A stretch of 64,000 bases of DNA from Larimichthys crocea (GCF_000972845.2 NC_040011.1:22169067-22233066); one strand, 5' to 3'. Positions 11,216 through 24,235 are shown, counted from the stretch's first letter. Program-made: numbers and translations. Notes: generated by a model not told the origin, from the letters alone.

Positions 11216-12012
11216 CTAGTTTCGTTCTTCATGGGTATTATCCCCATCCAACCTGGTGCNNNNNNNNNNACTAAAACCAACTGATTCAGTTCAGATATGT
11301 TCAAAAGCATTTTGCCAAACAAAACCTTGTGTTCAATAGTGCACATTTCAAACGTCCAATGCCATTTTCTTTGGTGACAGTACGTTTTAAGTTTGTGAAT
11401 TTAAACTTGACTGTACTTCCTGAACTGGTGCCCAACAGCTTTGGATGCAAATGACATACTGCAAAACAGTCCATGTTATTTTTAAAAAAACTGGATTAAT
11501 TACTGCTACTTTACATATTTGTCAGTTGCATATTTTTTTATACAGGACAGGAAAGCAGAAAGAGAGGGGACAATACACGGCAAAAGACCACAGGCCTGAA
11601 TGAAACTAACATCACTTGGCTTTTTGCACATGGGGTGCTCACTCTACTAGGTGTGCTACACGGATGTACAGACAGATATTTCTACCCCAGACTTTCTATA
11701 CTTAATAACTGTAGGATTTATGTATCAAAACTGCCATTGTTGCTGTTAAAAGATTAGTCCAGTCTAGTTGTTTGAAGAAGGGTTGCATAATTTGGAGAAG
11801 TGGACAGGGATTCTTACACAGAGGTAGAGAAAATCTTCACTTGTTTTTAGAGAGCTGGTTAAAGACAGCAGCAGAGGAGCAGCTTGTATCAAAGAATATG
11901 TTGACATATGGGTGAAGAGAAAATCCTGCAAAATGTCTGTAGCAGTCAGTTAAAGAGGAAGTAATGGATCTGTTTGATTTGTGTACACCTAAACAAAGCT
12001 TTTTTTTTTTTT
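11216..12012. other. Intergenic, no gene seen
   Basis: Contains a 10-N gap at 11260-11269 and a T tract near 12000. No exon, repeat family or RNA gene recognised. Confidence 0.6.
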
Positions 12013-12300
12013 GTTTCACTCCACATCATCACTGATGACCCGCCCACTCTGCCTGTCAGTCATATCAGCAGGAAGAGTGCAGCGTACAGAGTTGAGGAGG
12101 GCTGGTAAACCATCCATCCTGTACACTCACTTCACTTCTCTTCAGAGAGCTGTGAAAGGCAGCAGCAGAGCGACTCTCTCACAGTATCACAGGAACACAT
12201 TCAACTGGAGACGTTTAGAGTTTCTGACCTGCATATTTTTATCACAATGTGAACCTGTGAGAAAACCACAAATAAAATAACAACAAGGTGATTAACATAC
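12013..12300. repeat. Intergenic cassette P, copy 1
   Basis: Near-identical to 22256-22545. It includes a GC-box-like CCCGCCC, CAGTCATATCAGCAGGAAGA, and a 100-bp block ending in CTGACCTGCATATTTTTATC. It looks like promoter plus untranslated exon rather than coding sequence, but no downstream coding exon could be joined to it. Confidence 0.6.
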
Positions 12301-12679
12301 ATGTACTGTATGTAGAGTCCCAGACACCCTCACAATAACAGGGACAGGACACCTGACAATATAATGTAGTCCAGTACAACACCACAAACTCAAAGCAGGA
12401 GTTTATTACATAAAGTCGCTGACTTGAAAGGTGTACAGAGAATGAAAATACATCTGTTATCTATCTAGAGGGCCAAAACTGTCACAACATTTAATCAACT
12501 AATGTGTAGTGGTTTGTGGTCTTAATCAGGGTCAACGTATTTTTGACGACAAGTCAGAACAAGTTGATCGGACACAAGAAAAGTAACAACTGTGAAATGT
12601 AATCTAACACAGAAGCTTTGCAGTAAATACTGTCATATACTTTATGTCCTGCTTTTTACTTTGACTCACAAACACAGTC

Positions 12680-12835
12680 ACCACTGACAAACAAATGATG
12701 CATGGAAACTTCAGCATTGTTGTGGTCGGTCTTCAAACTAAAGTGTGAATCAAACAGCGCTCTTCTCTCTTTCTCACTCTCTGTTTTAGCCTCAGGAAGC
12801 TGCACTTGACTGCTGCTATGTACTGTATGTTTTAA
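12680..12835 (-). repeat. Intergenic cassette M, copy 1 (exon-like)
   Basis: One of three copies (others at 22880-23050 and 34520-34660). On the minus strand all three keep one frame open through SHFSLKTDHNNAEVSMHHLF and end near GACT. In copies 2 and 3 this is followed by GTGAGT or GTAAGT, a good splice donor; in this copy the donor is lost (GTGTTT). An inverted CCAAT lies upstream, near 12974. It may be the first exon of a dead minus-strand gene family; no protein family is recognised. Confidence 0.5.
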
Positions 12836-13247
12836 AAACATGATAGTATATTATATTCATTTCTATTATTAATATTACAACAAATTGCAGGAGTTGATAA
12901 ACAGGATGCTTGAACACACACCCAGTCACACTATATCATTATTGTTTATATTTTATGCAGGTTGCTCCTTTTCATTGGTAGTTACTGTTAGAGGGGGAGG
13001 TGCTAATCATTCACTGGTCAGGGTCTGGTCTTAAATCAGGAAATCAGGAGATGAACTGTGATCTTAAATGAACTTTACCTGATTATCTGTAAATAGATTT
13101 TACATACTTGCAGAATTGTGGTCCAATGCATCACTTTGGTTTGATTTTAATTCATCACTGCACAATCTTTGGTTTAAACTTTTAAAATAATCTACAGACA
13201 TTATTTGTTCTTTGAATGAGCACATTAAACAGCAATAACTAAAGTTA

Positions 13248-13475
13248 GCCTGAAACCTGTTGTAGCTCCTCCCTCACTACATATCCTGTTGAAGCTCATA
13301 GTCAGGTCTGTTCTGAGTAAACAGCCTTGATTGTTGGTCAAAGGGTGGAGAAAGCCTTCATAGGCTGTGGTTAGTCTGTCATAGACTGTCAGTATAGCTT
13401 GTTGCATGTGGCTTTGCTTGTTGTCATGATAGACTTGCCGAAGACCCTAACGAGTGTTTTAAGACCAGAAAGACA
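13248..13475 (-). repeat. Intergenic cassette K, copy 1
   Basis: A ~220-bp cassette found six times in the window. The core words are CATATCCTGTTGAAG, GTCAGGTCTGTTCTGAGTAA, TTGTTGGTCAAAGGG and GCATGTGGCTTTGCTTGTT. The reading frame is not conserved between copies, so it is not coding. It has no terminal repeats or target duplications, so it does not look like a transposon. Confidence 0.75.
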
Positions 13476-14474
13476 GAGGAGTTTATTGTTTATTGTTTTA
13501 GTTACCTGCTAATATTGCACAATATATTGTTTAAAGAATGATTTCCTCTGCCTCCTAAGAAAGATTGGGTCTACATCATAAAATACTATCTCTATAGCAG
13601 GGGCTGTGCACTATGGCATATTGTCTCAGTTTGCTATAGTTCCTAAATGTTCACAATTTCTCAACAATGAAAAGGCAACATGCATATGCATGGCACTGTT
13701 ATTGCAAACTGTTGCAAAAAATGCACCGGCCTCAGATCATAGGTAAAGCAAAACAGAATATTGAATTAGAATATGAAACACCATCAAATGAATGGAATAC
13801 AAGCATTTAGAACACAACAGAGTAAAAACTAGCAAAAGATATTTATTTAGACCATTTTCACAAAACCTATAGTGACCATAAGACCAAGGACTGTAAGTTT
13901 GTAGCTAGGCTAACAAGGAAGGTAACAGTACCTAGCAGTTCTTCTGAGAAAGCAAATAAACAGAGTTTCGTAGAACCAGTTGATCATTTTGACTGCATTT
14001 ATGCATGCAGCACCAATTTTTTGAATTTTTGATTTTCAACCTCAGCTCCTATAATACGTTGATAATAGTAAACTATTATACTACTATACTATGCAATCAA
14101 AATAGTGATGCACAGCTTGTTAGGGACAAAAATGTACCAATTAAACTCAAATGAAAACCAAATTTCAGATCCCATGGTCTTTACAGCATAAAATCATGTA
14201 TTCTATTATGTCCAACTTTCAATATGCTTACCAAAACACATGCTATTTGCTTGGTTTCCACTAGGAGCATTCCTGCTTTACTCTGAGGCACTCAAGCTGC
14301 AAGCTCTGTGGCTGTGAAGTGAAACCTGTGCAGAAGTATCCAAAAAATGCACTTCGACTGGCCACTTAAGGCTGGCTACAGAATAAGTCAGTCTCCATGT
14401 TGTTTTTGGTACAAAAAACAGTTTTGGTCTCTATAGGTAATTTTTGCATTGATGACAACTTGGTGTGAATATGT
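13476..14474. other. Intergenic, one dispersed repeat
   Basis: No gene seen. 14240-14470 contains a dispersed repeat (TGGCCACTTAAGGCTGGCTA, TTTTTGGTACAAAAAACAG) that recurs in the opposite direction near 44290-44560, probably a MITE or SINE-like family. Confidence 0.5.
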
Positions 14475-16770
14475 TTTATATCAAATGCCAAATGCCTAGA
14501 CCTCATGTGCCTCACAGAAACCTGGCAGAAACCAGAAGCTTTTTCCGTGTTAAACGAAACCTGCCCTAATGGTTTCTGCTAATTCTGCTTTCAGCTGAAT
14601 TCCTACAACTACTGGATTGTTTTAATCTCAGCCAACGTGTCGATGTCCCTACACATACTAAAGGTCACACCCTTGATTTGGTCATCACTGATTCTATCCC
14701 CCTCAGTAAACCACTTGCCTATGACCTAGGTGTCTCTGACCATAAAATCATCTACATGGAGGTGCCATCTCCGTCACCACTCACTAGGCCACAACACCAA
14801 ATCCGTTTCAGAAACCTGAAAAACATTAACCCTGTATCCATGTTCCTTGACCTTCAGCATCTCCTCTCAGTTAATTTTTCGACAGCCAATGACGCTGTGG
14901 ACTTCTACAATAAAATCCTGAGCAACATCCTTGACCACCATGCACCAACAAAAACCAGACTAGTTTCTTTCTCCCGCACAGCCCCGTGGTATACTAGCCA
15001 GTTACGCAAAATGAAGGCGGCTGGGCGGGTACTCGAGAGGCGTTTCAAAGCCACAGGTCTCACCATCCATAAGCTGGCTTTCCAGGAACATCAGAAGGCC
15101 TACTCCAAGTCGCTTAGGGAGGCGCGTTCTCTCCATTTTTCCAAAATTATTAATAACAACCATGGACACTCAAAGCAGCTTTTCTCAACCGTCAACCATC
15201 TCCTCAATCCACAGCCTCCCTTACTGCCAGAAATAAATGAAGAATACTGCAACAAATTCATGGTCTTTTTCAAAAATAAAATCAACTCCATTCGCTCTGG
15301 CCTCTCCGGTTCCTCCACTCCACCTGCCATGACCACTGAACCACAAATTGTAATCTCCCAGCCCCTAAATTCCTTCCCTTATGTCGGCCTCCCAGAGGTT
15401 GAGAATATCATCCGGAGAATGAAACCCTCCACCTGCACTCTGGACCCCCTTCCAACATCCTTGGTTAAAGATAACCTCTCTGCAATCAGCCCTCTGATAA
15501 CCAAACTAATAAACCTCTCCCTCCAGACTGGATTTGTCCCTGCTGCCCTTAAATCTGCCATAATTAGACCACGTCTCGAAAAAACCCACACTCGACCCAG
15601 AAGATTTTGCCAACTATAGACCTATCTCAAATCTCCCATTCCTTTCCACAGTTCTTGAAAAAGTAGTTGCTGCAAATCTTCAGGACCATCTTAATAACAA
15701 CAACATTCCAGTCTGATTTCCGATCTGCGCACAGTACAGAAACAGCCTTGGTTAGAGTAACAAATGACCTCCTGATGGCAGCAGACTCCGGCTCACCTTC
15801 GCTCCTTGTCTTCCTCGATCTGTCTGCTGCATTTGACACTGTGGACCATACTATACTCCTCAACCGGCTACATCACTCTATTGGACTCAATGACACTGCT
15901 TTAAACTGGTTTCACTCCTACCTCACTGACAGAACTGAATACATCTCTTTTGGCAATGCAAAATCCCAGACACACACTATTACCTGTGGGGTCCCTCAGG
16001 GCTCAGTCCTGGGCCCTATCCTCTTTAATTTATACATGCTCCCACTCGGCCGTGTTATTGATCGCCATGGAATTTCCTTCCACTGTTATGCAGACGACAC
16101 ACAGCTCTACATCAAAACTGGCACACACCCCTCCCCAAATTCCCCATCATCACCATCGGTATCAGCTGTCCTGCCGTTACTCTCAGCCTGTCTGGAGGAG
16201 ATAAAGACGTGGATGAATCTCAACTTCCTTAACCTCAACAGTTCTAAAACAGAGGCTATTATTGTGGACACCCCTAACCAGATCCAGGCATCTTCCATAA
16301 CCAGCCTCACCCTGTCTGGTCATGACATCCCCCTCTTTCAATCTAGTAACCATCTTGGCGTTAGTAGATTTGACCCATATCAAACCCTTGGTAAGATCTC
16401 TCTCTACACCTCAGTCAGAAATCTTGGCCAAGCTCCGGGCCAAATCTCACCTTACAGACTGTGAAAACTATTCACACCTTGTTCTCGCTCCAGACTGTGA
16501 TCCTGACTCCTCATCGCCCTCCCTGACCATCTCAGCATCATCTCAGACTCTGAACAGTTTTAAAAAAGAACTTAAAACGTTCCGTTTTTTCCACATCCTA
16601 TATCGTATTGACATGATTCTTCTGTTGTGATTATTTTGCAGTTTTTTTGTCTTTGTGTGGAACTATATACCTTGCGTGTCGTCTGATTGTAGCCACTTGC
16701 AGATTTGATTCAAATGTAAAGTGCATTATAATTAACAGTTCTATGATTATTCTTCTTATTATTATTATTA
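14475..16770 (+). mobile_element. L2/CR1-like LINE, 5'-truncated and broken
   Basis: A short endonuclease piece (LCLTETWQKPEAF) at about 14500 is joined by deletion to the endonuclease end (HTLDLVITDS, DHKIIYMEV) and linker in one open frame of about 310 codons from 14678. A frameshift near 15580-15620 leads into the reverse transcriptase, open from about 15667 to 16464: LLVFLDLSAAFDTVDH, GVPQGSVLGPILFNLYM and the catalytic CYADDTQLY. The C-terminal part is rearranged and frameshifted after 16310. The 3' end carries a TTATTATTATT tail (about 16755-16771), typical of L2-type elements. The RT core motifs are intact but the ORF is broken, so it is inactive. A 3' fragment of a related element sits at 42458-43276. 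Confidence 0.9.
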
Positions 16771-16853
16771 TTTAGATCACTCAACTGTTCAAGCGATATT
16801 AAGGTTATAGTTATGTATAATTACCAGTGTGGCCACTTTAATTAACAGTTGGG

Positions 16854-17475
16854 TGTCACACCGCGGTGAGGTTAAGTTAGGTTTTTGTCCAGTCTCGTCA
16901 TTTCCTGTTTTATTTTGATATTTACCTGCCCTCTCGTTTCAGGTCACTTGCCCTTCCTCATGTGTCACCGGTCTGATTGTCTTCCCCGCCCTGATTGTTT
17001 CCACCTGTTCCCCATTACCCTGTGTATATATTGTCTGCGTCTCCCTTTGTCCTGTGCCGAAGTGTTTCGACTCCTGTAGCGTTCACCAAAGCCTTATTTC
17101 ATAGCCCACAGCCATAGCTTTATAGCTCTAGTGTTCTTTTGTTTTCTTCCTCGCAAGAGTGATTTTTTGTTGTAGTTTCTTAGCCTAGCCCTTTTTGTTT
17201 CTTAGTGTTTAGCATTGTGTTTTTTCAGCCTCGTTGGAGCACCCTAAGTTAATGTTTTCATAGCCTTTTGTTTTCCCTCCTTGAGAGTGATTTTTATTTT
17301 GTTAACCTTAAATAGAGTAGTTTAGAGTTTTTTCCTCCTTTGGAGTGATTTTTTGTTTCTCCTAGTTTAGGCCTTTTTTCATAGCCTCACTCATTCGAGG
17401 ATATTTGTAGATCTGAATAAAACAGCTCTCTGCCTAACTCTGCATCTGAGTCCTCCTTTGAGTCCCGGCCTGACA
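16854..17475 (+). mobile_element. Solo LTR (622 bp) with target-site duplication
   Basis: Starts TGTCACACC and ends GGCCTGACA, so it has the TG...CA ends of a long terminal repeat. It is flanked by a perfect 5-bp duplication TTGGG (16849-16853 and 17476-17480). It contains TATATATTG near 17028 and AATAAAA near 17416, consistent with promoter and polyadenylation signals. A second, inverted copy lies at 39603-40231. No internal retroviral-type genes adjoin it, so it is a solo LTR. Confidence 0.85.
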
Positions 17476-17789
17476 TTGGGTGCCATTACAGATAGCTCGT
17501 TTGAGCACCCAGGCATCATTCAGCCTGCTTAAGGTCTTATAAGGTCTTATTTAAATTATGTTGATTTAAACAAGGATAAATGGGAGGGGTGTTAAAAGTG
17601 AATATAAGGCTTAGTGGGCCTGGTTAGCGAGAAGGTAACATCTGTTATGCACGCTTCAGACAGCGACTTACTAAATTTCTCAGACTCTCGAAGTCTACTT
17701 GTACTCCCAAGTGCCTAGTAATCCCTGCTTGGCAGCCACCACGGTTGCATTCAGTTGTTTGACACTCTCTCATGGTGCAGATGAGAGAG

Positions 17790-18935
17790 ATGGCAGGTTG
17801 AGGAGCTTAGTTGTCCAAGGCAGACATCATCAGCGCCTTTAAAGTTCTTCCTCTTCACCCTGACTACTGGCACCTTTTTGGTGTCCTATGGAAGGGCACA
17901 TATTATTTCACCATCCACCTGACCTTCAGGTTCAAGAGCAGCCCAAAAATGTTCAGCTCTATCTGAAGCACTTTGCTAGATCCTGATTAACAACCACACA
18001 TCATCCACCTTCTAGACGACTTCCTGATCATCACACCACCTTCTTTCCCCCCGTCACATGGTCTCATCACCATGACTTCAGCCTTCCGCAATCTCTAAAT
18101 TCCTCTCTCCCTGAATTAAACGGAGGGCTCCCCTGCACATCCCTGGAATTTCTCAGCATCACCCTCCACTCCAGCTCACTCTAAGCTTCCCCGCCCACAG
18201 AGAAAATCCACTGTACCTCCCTACTCATTTCCAACTTCCTCCTGGATCACAGATGCACCAAATGCCAACTCCTCTCCCTGTGAGGTCACCTCAACTACAC
18301 CATCCACATGGTCCCTCAGGGTTGATCCTTCTTTTCACACCTCCTTTCGATAGCTAAGTCTGCCCCAAATCTCCATGACCATGTCATGCTGATCGAAGCA
18401 TGCAAGATGGAGCTAAACCTATGGCACCATCATTTCCTTTCTTCCTGAAATGGTATCTCCTTTTTCTATGACGACTACATCACAAACCCAGAAGACATCC
18501 AGCTTTTCACCAATGCAGTCCGCTCCACAGGCCTCAGTGGCTACTACCGAGGTAGGTGGTTCTCAGCTGAATGGCCATCCGAATTCTCATCCCTCTCTCC
18601 TTCCTCCACTATTTATGAAATGTACCCCAACATCACAGCAGCCATTCTTTGTGGTCACCAATGGTCCAAGAAAACCATCACAATACACTCTGATAACAGC
18701 ACTGCAGTGAAAATCATTAGTAAAGGATGGTCCTACTGCGTCATCATGCAGTTCATGCAGATGCTCACCCTGGTTTCAGCACAACCCCAATTTATCATTC
18801 AAGCATCACACATCCCAGGTCACAAAAAGACAATTGCAGATTCTCTCTCTCGCTTCTCCCTCCAGAAATTCAAACTCTTTGCACCAGCCTCCAATTCCCT
18901 TCTAACGTTCTCAGCCACAATCTTTTACTGACTTA
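17790..18935 (+). mobile_element. DIRS-type retrotransposon fragment (RT and RNase H), decayed
   Basis: Around 17820-17960 the plus strand gives degraded DIRS reverse transcriptase words (KADIISAFKVLPLHPDYWHL, GVLWKGTYYF) in broken frames. An RNase H-like stretch is open at 18620-18931 (ITIHSDNSTAVKIISKGWS, then HIPGHKKTIADSLSRF), where the ADSLSRF word is characteristic. No tyrosine recombinase or split terminal repeats are visible. Multiple stops make it inactive. DIRS is preferred over gypsy because of the order and the IADSLSRFxxQKF signature. Confidence 0.75.
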
Positions 18936-19932
18936 CACTCAGAAGCTCCCACGTTTCAACATTAGAAATGATCCAAACAACATCTGAAATACACATGTGC
19001 TTCTCTACTGAAGTTATCTCTTGGGGCTCTAAGGCATAGAGATACAGAGAGACTCGACTCCCTCCAGGTTTCATCCTGTCATCCTGACGCAATCTCCCAA
19101 CCCCTTCATCTACTGTAGCAATGACCCCATTTTCTCCTCTCATTCCCTACCCCTCCACCCCTTTACCCTAATCCTGTCATCCCTTCATCCCTCAATCCCT
19201 TGACCCCTCGACTCTCATCTCTTCTTCCCTCCCACAGCAAATCATCTCAGTGTATCGATAACATGTGTTATATGAGTTATTAAAGAACTCACCTTTTTGT
19301 GGTGTCTGTGTGTCTTATGGCTGTCACAATATCAGAGTTTGACTACATGATTATCGGGGCCAAAAGAATTGACACTGATATTATTGCCATATTGATAGAA
19401 CATTTGTAAGAAAACAATTAGAATAATGCTATTAGTCCAATTTATAAAATCTGGTGTCAAATCATCAAAAACTAAAATTGTAAATACTCTGTGGAAAACA
19501 ATAGCAATAGTATCAGTATTATTAATATAGTTGTTATTATGGTATCGTATAATACATTTTTTCCTCTAATTTAACATGGGAGTTTTTTATTTTATTTTTT
19601 CTTTGTCACTGCACATAAACATCAGATGAACAGTTTTGAGGCACAGTGGTTAAAGCTTTTTGTACAGAATAATCACAAAAATTACAGAAAGCTTTTAAAA
19701 CTATTTAATGGATATTTTTCCATCATCATAGAAAATAGCAGGATATACATTGGTATGGACATACACTGATTGAAAACAGATTAAACAAACTATGTAGAAA
19801 TTATAAAAATTGTATTTTTTAACGTTCATCCAAATAAAATGTTACTTATTACTTACTAATATCAGATGCAAATATTTATGTGAAGCAGAATATTTTCCAC
19901 AATGTTCAGGATTAAAATTATATTAATCCATG
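18936..19932. other. Tail of the DIRS region and intergenic DNA
   Basis: 18936-19260 is C/T-rich and may be the 3' part of the DIRS element. 19261-19932 is AT-rich, includes the presumed 3' UTR of locus B, and shows no gene. Confidence 0.5.
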
Positions 19933-21580
19933 TTAATCTGTCCCAAAAGAGTAGATTGTTTCTCCCTCTGCTGTTTTCACATTCCTTCTCTCTGCTTTGC
20001 CAGCTTTCCTCTTGGTGAAGGTCGGTGCAGCATAAGCCAAATGGTCTTCATCTCTCTGAGAAAACATATGGAATAATATTAAAGACGGCAAATGTTAATG
20101 TTCACATGTGCGAACAGCTTTTCCATTGTCATCTTTTCTTTGTATATCTTACCTGCTGACTTTGCTGATCGCAAGCTGTTGCAGCATTTGTTTCAAGAAC
20201 AGCAGCAGCTGTATTGTAAAAATACAAATGATCATGGTTTAACTTAAGAGATGTTGGAACTTGATTCATGCAAATCAGTACTGCATTTTGATTTATTGAA
20301 TTTTGGGCTATAAAAACAATGATGCAAATCCTGTGAAGTTAGCTTTTGTAAAAATTATTAATGAATAAGATATTTACAGTTTCCACTAGATTTTTTCTTG
20401 ATGTTGTAAATCAGGAAGGCAATGATGATCAGACTCAGAGCCAAAGCAGCACACAACAGAAACAGAACTGGATCCTGCCTGTTGATGGCTGAAACAATAA
20501 GAACAGGAGCAAATAATGAAAGGTAATAATTTTGATGATATCCTTCCAGTTTTTAAATGAATGATTATTAATGATTTGTATTAAAATGTTCTGCAGTTAC
20601 CTTCAATCTCCAGTTTTGTTCCATTTCCAAATAATATCTCCCCACATGTGGCCACAGCACAGTAATAAGTCCCAGCATCAGAGGAGCTGACGTTCTTAGA
20701 GAAGCTGTAGACACATTTCTGTGGAGAGTGAGTCTGAGGACTCCTCTCACATTCATCACCACTGTTTCCATGAGCGTAAATTAAACTGGGATACGACTCA
20801 TCTGATCCGGCTCTGAACCAGTACACACTGTGTTCTCTTGGACAGGTTTTATTCTCAGAGTCAGAGAGGACTGAACACTGCAGAGTCACTGAGTCTCCTG
20901 GACGGACTGGATCAGATGGAGGGACTTGAAAGACGGCAGTGATATCAGGTTCTGGTCCTGAGAAGTACAAAAATGAAAATCAACATGCTTTACTTATTAT
21001 AATAAAAAATATAATGGAAATGTACTTTCTTTACACATACATGTATGCAAATTGGATGAAAATGTAAAGGTAATGGTCTTTACCTTTAATCCTTAGAAAT
21101 GTTGCATTCAAAAATGTCATTTTTAGTTGGTTTATTTTTATACAGTAGTAATGTCCAGTATCGCTGAGCTTTGTCTCATGAATTTGCAGAAGAAATGTTC
21201 CAGGTTCTTGTTTTGTTGTCATGCGAGGGGTCTTGTTGACATCTTCATAATCAAAGGAATGTGTTCCTCCCAAGAATTCAGGCATGTTTCCAGAAACTAG
21301 TCTGATCCAAAACAAAGTTTCTGTGATCAGTTTTGATGTCTGTCGTGCACATGTCAAATTCACATCATCTCCAACACCAACAGTCTTCATGTCAAAGTTC
21401 ATATCATCTGAGCAACCTAAAGACAAAATGAAATACAGCAGTGATCAACAACAGAGATAGATTCATATCTGCCCTGTGCTCAAATGATGCGAGAATATGA
21501 AAATATATTTATAAGACAAAAGTTGACTTACGCCCCACTGTGAGGATCAGCAGTAAATAAAACACGGTCAGCATTTTCAT
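19933..21580 (-). CDS. NITR-like receptor B, intact (342 aa, six exons)
   Basis: A cell-surface immunoglobulin receptor of the teleost NITR type. The six coding exons on the minus strand are signal 21532-21580, V 21084-21416, I 20601-20957, membrane 20378-20488, tail 20153-20208 and tail 19933-20055. All have GT-AG borders, and phases join into one 343-codon frame. The signal is MKMLTVFYLLLILTVG. The V domain (about 17-127) has both cysteines and FWIRLV. The I domain (about 128-246) has YWFRAGSDES, DAGTYYCAVATCG and the J-like FGNGTKLEIE. The membrane segment (VLFLLCAALALSLIIIAFLI) has no charged residue. The tail tyrosines are in HLAYAAP and TIYSFGTD, neither fitting the ITIM consensus. Ligand and signalling are unknown. 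Exon borders are inferred by eye but are supported by matching phases in paralogues. Confidence 0.9.
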
Positions 21581-21681
21581 GTTATTCCACTTGAGACTAC
21601 AGTAAAATTAGATCCTAATAGAAGATGATTCACTTTAATGTAATCATATCAAGTGGGAGGGAACAAGTTTAGAGCAATCTG

Positions 21682-21686
21682 ATTGG
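21682..21686 (-). promoter_or_regulatory. CCAAT (Y-box-like) element upstream of B
   Basis: CCAAT on the coding strand within GGACCAATCAGA, 102 bp upstream of the B start codon. Positions 21655-21970 are near-identical to the upstream region of locus A. Confidence 0.6.
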
Positions 21687-22255
21687 TCCATTGTCATGTA
21701 GGCATCTCACCGCACTACCACAGAGGAAATAATATCACAATCTTTCCAACCTAAAGACATGAAACAACATCAATGCCAAGTTTCATTTTGGGTTTCTCTA
21801 ACTGACACTGACTTTGTGATTTATTTGATCTTGTGTGTGTTCAGCTGATAAGGAACACCTTATGACCCTATGACCTCTTGGGGCTCATGTATCAAGAGAA
21901 GACAATGTGCCTTAATACAGCACAGTTATGTTCTAAAATTCTTTAGTGTTTTGTTGTCATTCATAATTATTGGGATTGTAGGATTTCTTGATATCAGGCT
22001 ACAACCCCAATAAATATAAACAACAAAACAAAATGTGAAATGTGCTGTATGACGGCATATTGCCATCTTCCAGGTGAGCTATTGATGACTTTACATACTG
22101 TTGGGAGATGCCTGTAGAAAAAATCCTACATGTGTCTGTAGCAGCGAGTTAAAGAGGAATTAATCGATCTATCTGATTTGTATTTTTATCGTCTTCAAAA
22201 AAAGATGTTTTCAGCCATTTGCCACAGTGACCTTAAATGATGTGCGCCCACCATT

Positions 22256-22545
22256 TCCGATGCTACACATCATCACTGATGACCCGCCCACTCTGCCTGT
22301 CAGTCATATCAGCAGGAAGAGTGCAGTGTACAGAGTTGAGGAGGACTGGTAAACCATCCATCCTGTACACTCACTTCACTTCTCTTCAGAGAGCTGTGAA
22401 AGGCAGCAGCAGAGCGACTCTCTCACAGTATCACAGGAACACATTCAACTGGAGGCGTTCAGAGTTTCTGACCTGCATATTTTTATCTGAGGGGGTGAAC
22501 CATGTGAACCTGTGAGAAAACCACAAATAAAATAACAACAAGGTG
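22256..22545. repeat. Intergenic cassette P, copy 2
   Basis: Near-identical to 12013-12300, including the CCCGCCC box and the CTGACCTGCATATTTTTATC block. 22546-22870 continues to match 12300-12650, so the two intergenic regions derive from one duplicated segment. Confidence 0.65.
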
Positions 22546-22879
22546 ATTCACATGTATGTACATACATGTACTGTATGTACAGTGCCGGACACCCTCACAA
22601 TAACAGGGACAGGAACACCTGACAATATAATGTAGTCCAGTACAACACCACAAACTAAAAGGTGTACGGAGAATGAAAATACATCTGTCATCTATCCAGA
22701 GGGCCAAAGCTGTCATATTGTGTGTTCGATCAATGTGTTGTGGTTTGTGGCCTTCATCAGGGTCAACATATTTTTGATCACAAGTCAGAACAAGTTGATC
22801 TGACACAAGAAAAGTAACAAGTGTAAAATCATATACTTTCAAGTATACTCACAAACACACAGCAATAAAGACACTCACA

Positions 22880-23050
22880 GTCACCACTGACAAACAAATG
22901 ATGCATGGAAACTCCAGCACTGATGTGGTCTGTCTTCAAACTAAAGTGTGAATCTAACAACGCTTTTCTACCTTTTCTCACTCTCTGTTTTAGAAGCTGC
23001 ACTTGACTACTGTCACAACTTTTCTTTTGTTTAATAGGCAAGTGGACAAA
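22880..23050 (-). repeat. Intergenic cassette M, copy 2 (exon-like)
   Basis: Open on the minus strand through SHFSLKTDHISAGVSMHHLF and ending at GACT followed by GTGAGT, a plausible splice donor. A small deletion upstream changes the frame relative to copy 1 before the conserved part. Confidence 0.5.
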
Positions 23051-23351
23051 CATGACAGCACACTGATTCCTTTTATATTATTGGTGTCAGAACATCTACA
23101 GGTCTAAATAAAGGGTATAGTATAGTTGGACATACTCACCTAGTCGACCATTGTATGTCCTGACCATTTTTCATCTCACTCTCTAAATGAAGTTGGTGTC
23201 ATTTTATAGGTTTGACAGTCTTGCTAAAGTCACATTTATTGATTGGACTGGCAGCCTGTGGGGAATTGATCAATAAAGCAATTTTAAAGTTAAAACAAAA
23301 CACAATCTAATATGTGGATTATATATTTTATAGATGCATGTTGATGCCTTT

Positions 23352-23575
23352 GGCTGAAACCTGTTGTAGCTCCTCCCTCACTACATATCCTGTTGAAGCT
23401 CATAGTCAGGTCTGTTCTGAGTAAACAGCCTTGATTGTTGGTCAAAGGGCTGAGAAACGGCCCACCAGAGCCTTTGTCTGAGTGTAGCTTGTTGTATGTA
23501 GCTTTGCTTGTTCTCACATGAGACATGCAGAAAGACTTTACAAGTTTTTAGTATCATAAAAACAAAGGGGTTTAT
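23352..23575 (-). repeat. Intergenic cassette K, copy 2
   Basis: Closest to copy 1: CTCCTCCCTCACTACATATCC and TTCTGAGTAAACAGCCTTGA are shared. Confidence 0.75.
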
Positions 23576-24005
23576 TAATTTAGATCAATATCCCCTCACA
23601 TTTTTTCATACAGTGTATTTTCTTATTGGTACATAAGATCAATAATAATAAAATAATAAATGATAAAGATCAATATAATTTCTTAGCATTTGTGATAATA
23701 GTATACTCATCAGACAGCTGGGAAAATGAAAACAAAAGCAACACTAACAGGTGAGAAAACAGATCTATATGGACATTTGTGGTGGGAAGGACTGTCCCAC
23801 TTTATCTGAGGTCTGCACAATATGACCACAGTTGACATTTCCCCAGTGGTGATCTTTTGACACACTTGGGGACATGATGAGGTTTAAACTTTCCAGCTTT
23901 TGTATTCAAAACCAAATGGTGACCAATAGTGAATAATTCAATAACTTTACTGTTAAAAGCATATACAAAACAATAAGTTGAGCCGATTTAAATAAAACTA
24001 GCTTT

Positions 24006-24235
24006 CTGAGGCCTCTTGTAGCACTTCCATCCTTGCAACCAAACTTTACTCTTTGTACACATCCTGTTGAAGCCCATATGCAAGTCTATTCTGAGCAAAC
24101 AACTTTGATGGTTGGTCAAAGGGTGGAGAAATGGCCCACCGCAGGCTTTGTCAGTCAGGGTAGCTGTTGCATGCGGCTTTGCTTGTTTTCAAGAAAGACA
24201 TGCAGGCGGCTTTTAGAAAGTTAAAATTAAAGTGG
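24006..24235 (-). repeat. Intergenic cassette K, copy 3
   Basis: Diverged copy (CACATCCTGTTGAAGCCCAT, TTGGTCAAAGGGTGGAG), only ~430 bp from copy 2, so two cassettes lie in tandem here. Confidence 0.7.

Noticed and set aside
18450..18710. Separate gene in the C/T-rich stretch
   Set aside because: Alternative frame of the decayed DIRS region.
20601..21416. V(D)J-type rearrangement signals beside the J-like strand
   Set aside because: V and I exons are contiguous in germline with splice sites and no heptamer-nonamer pair was seen.
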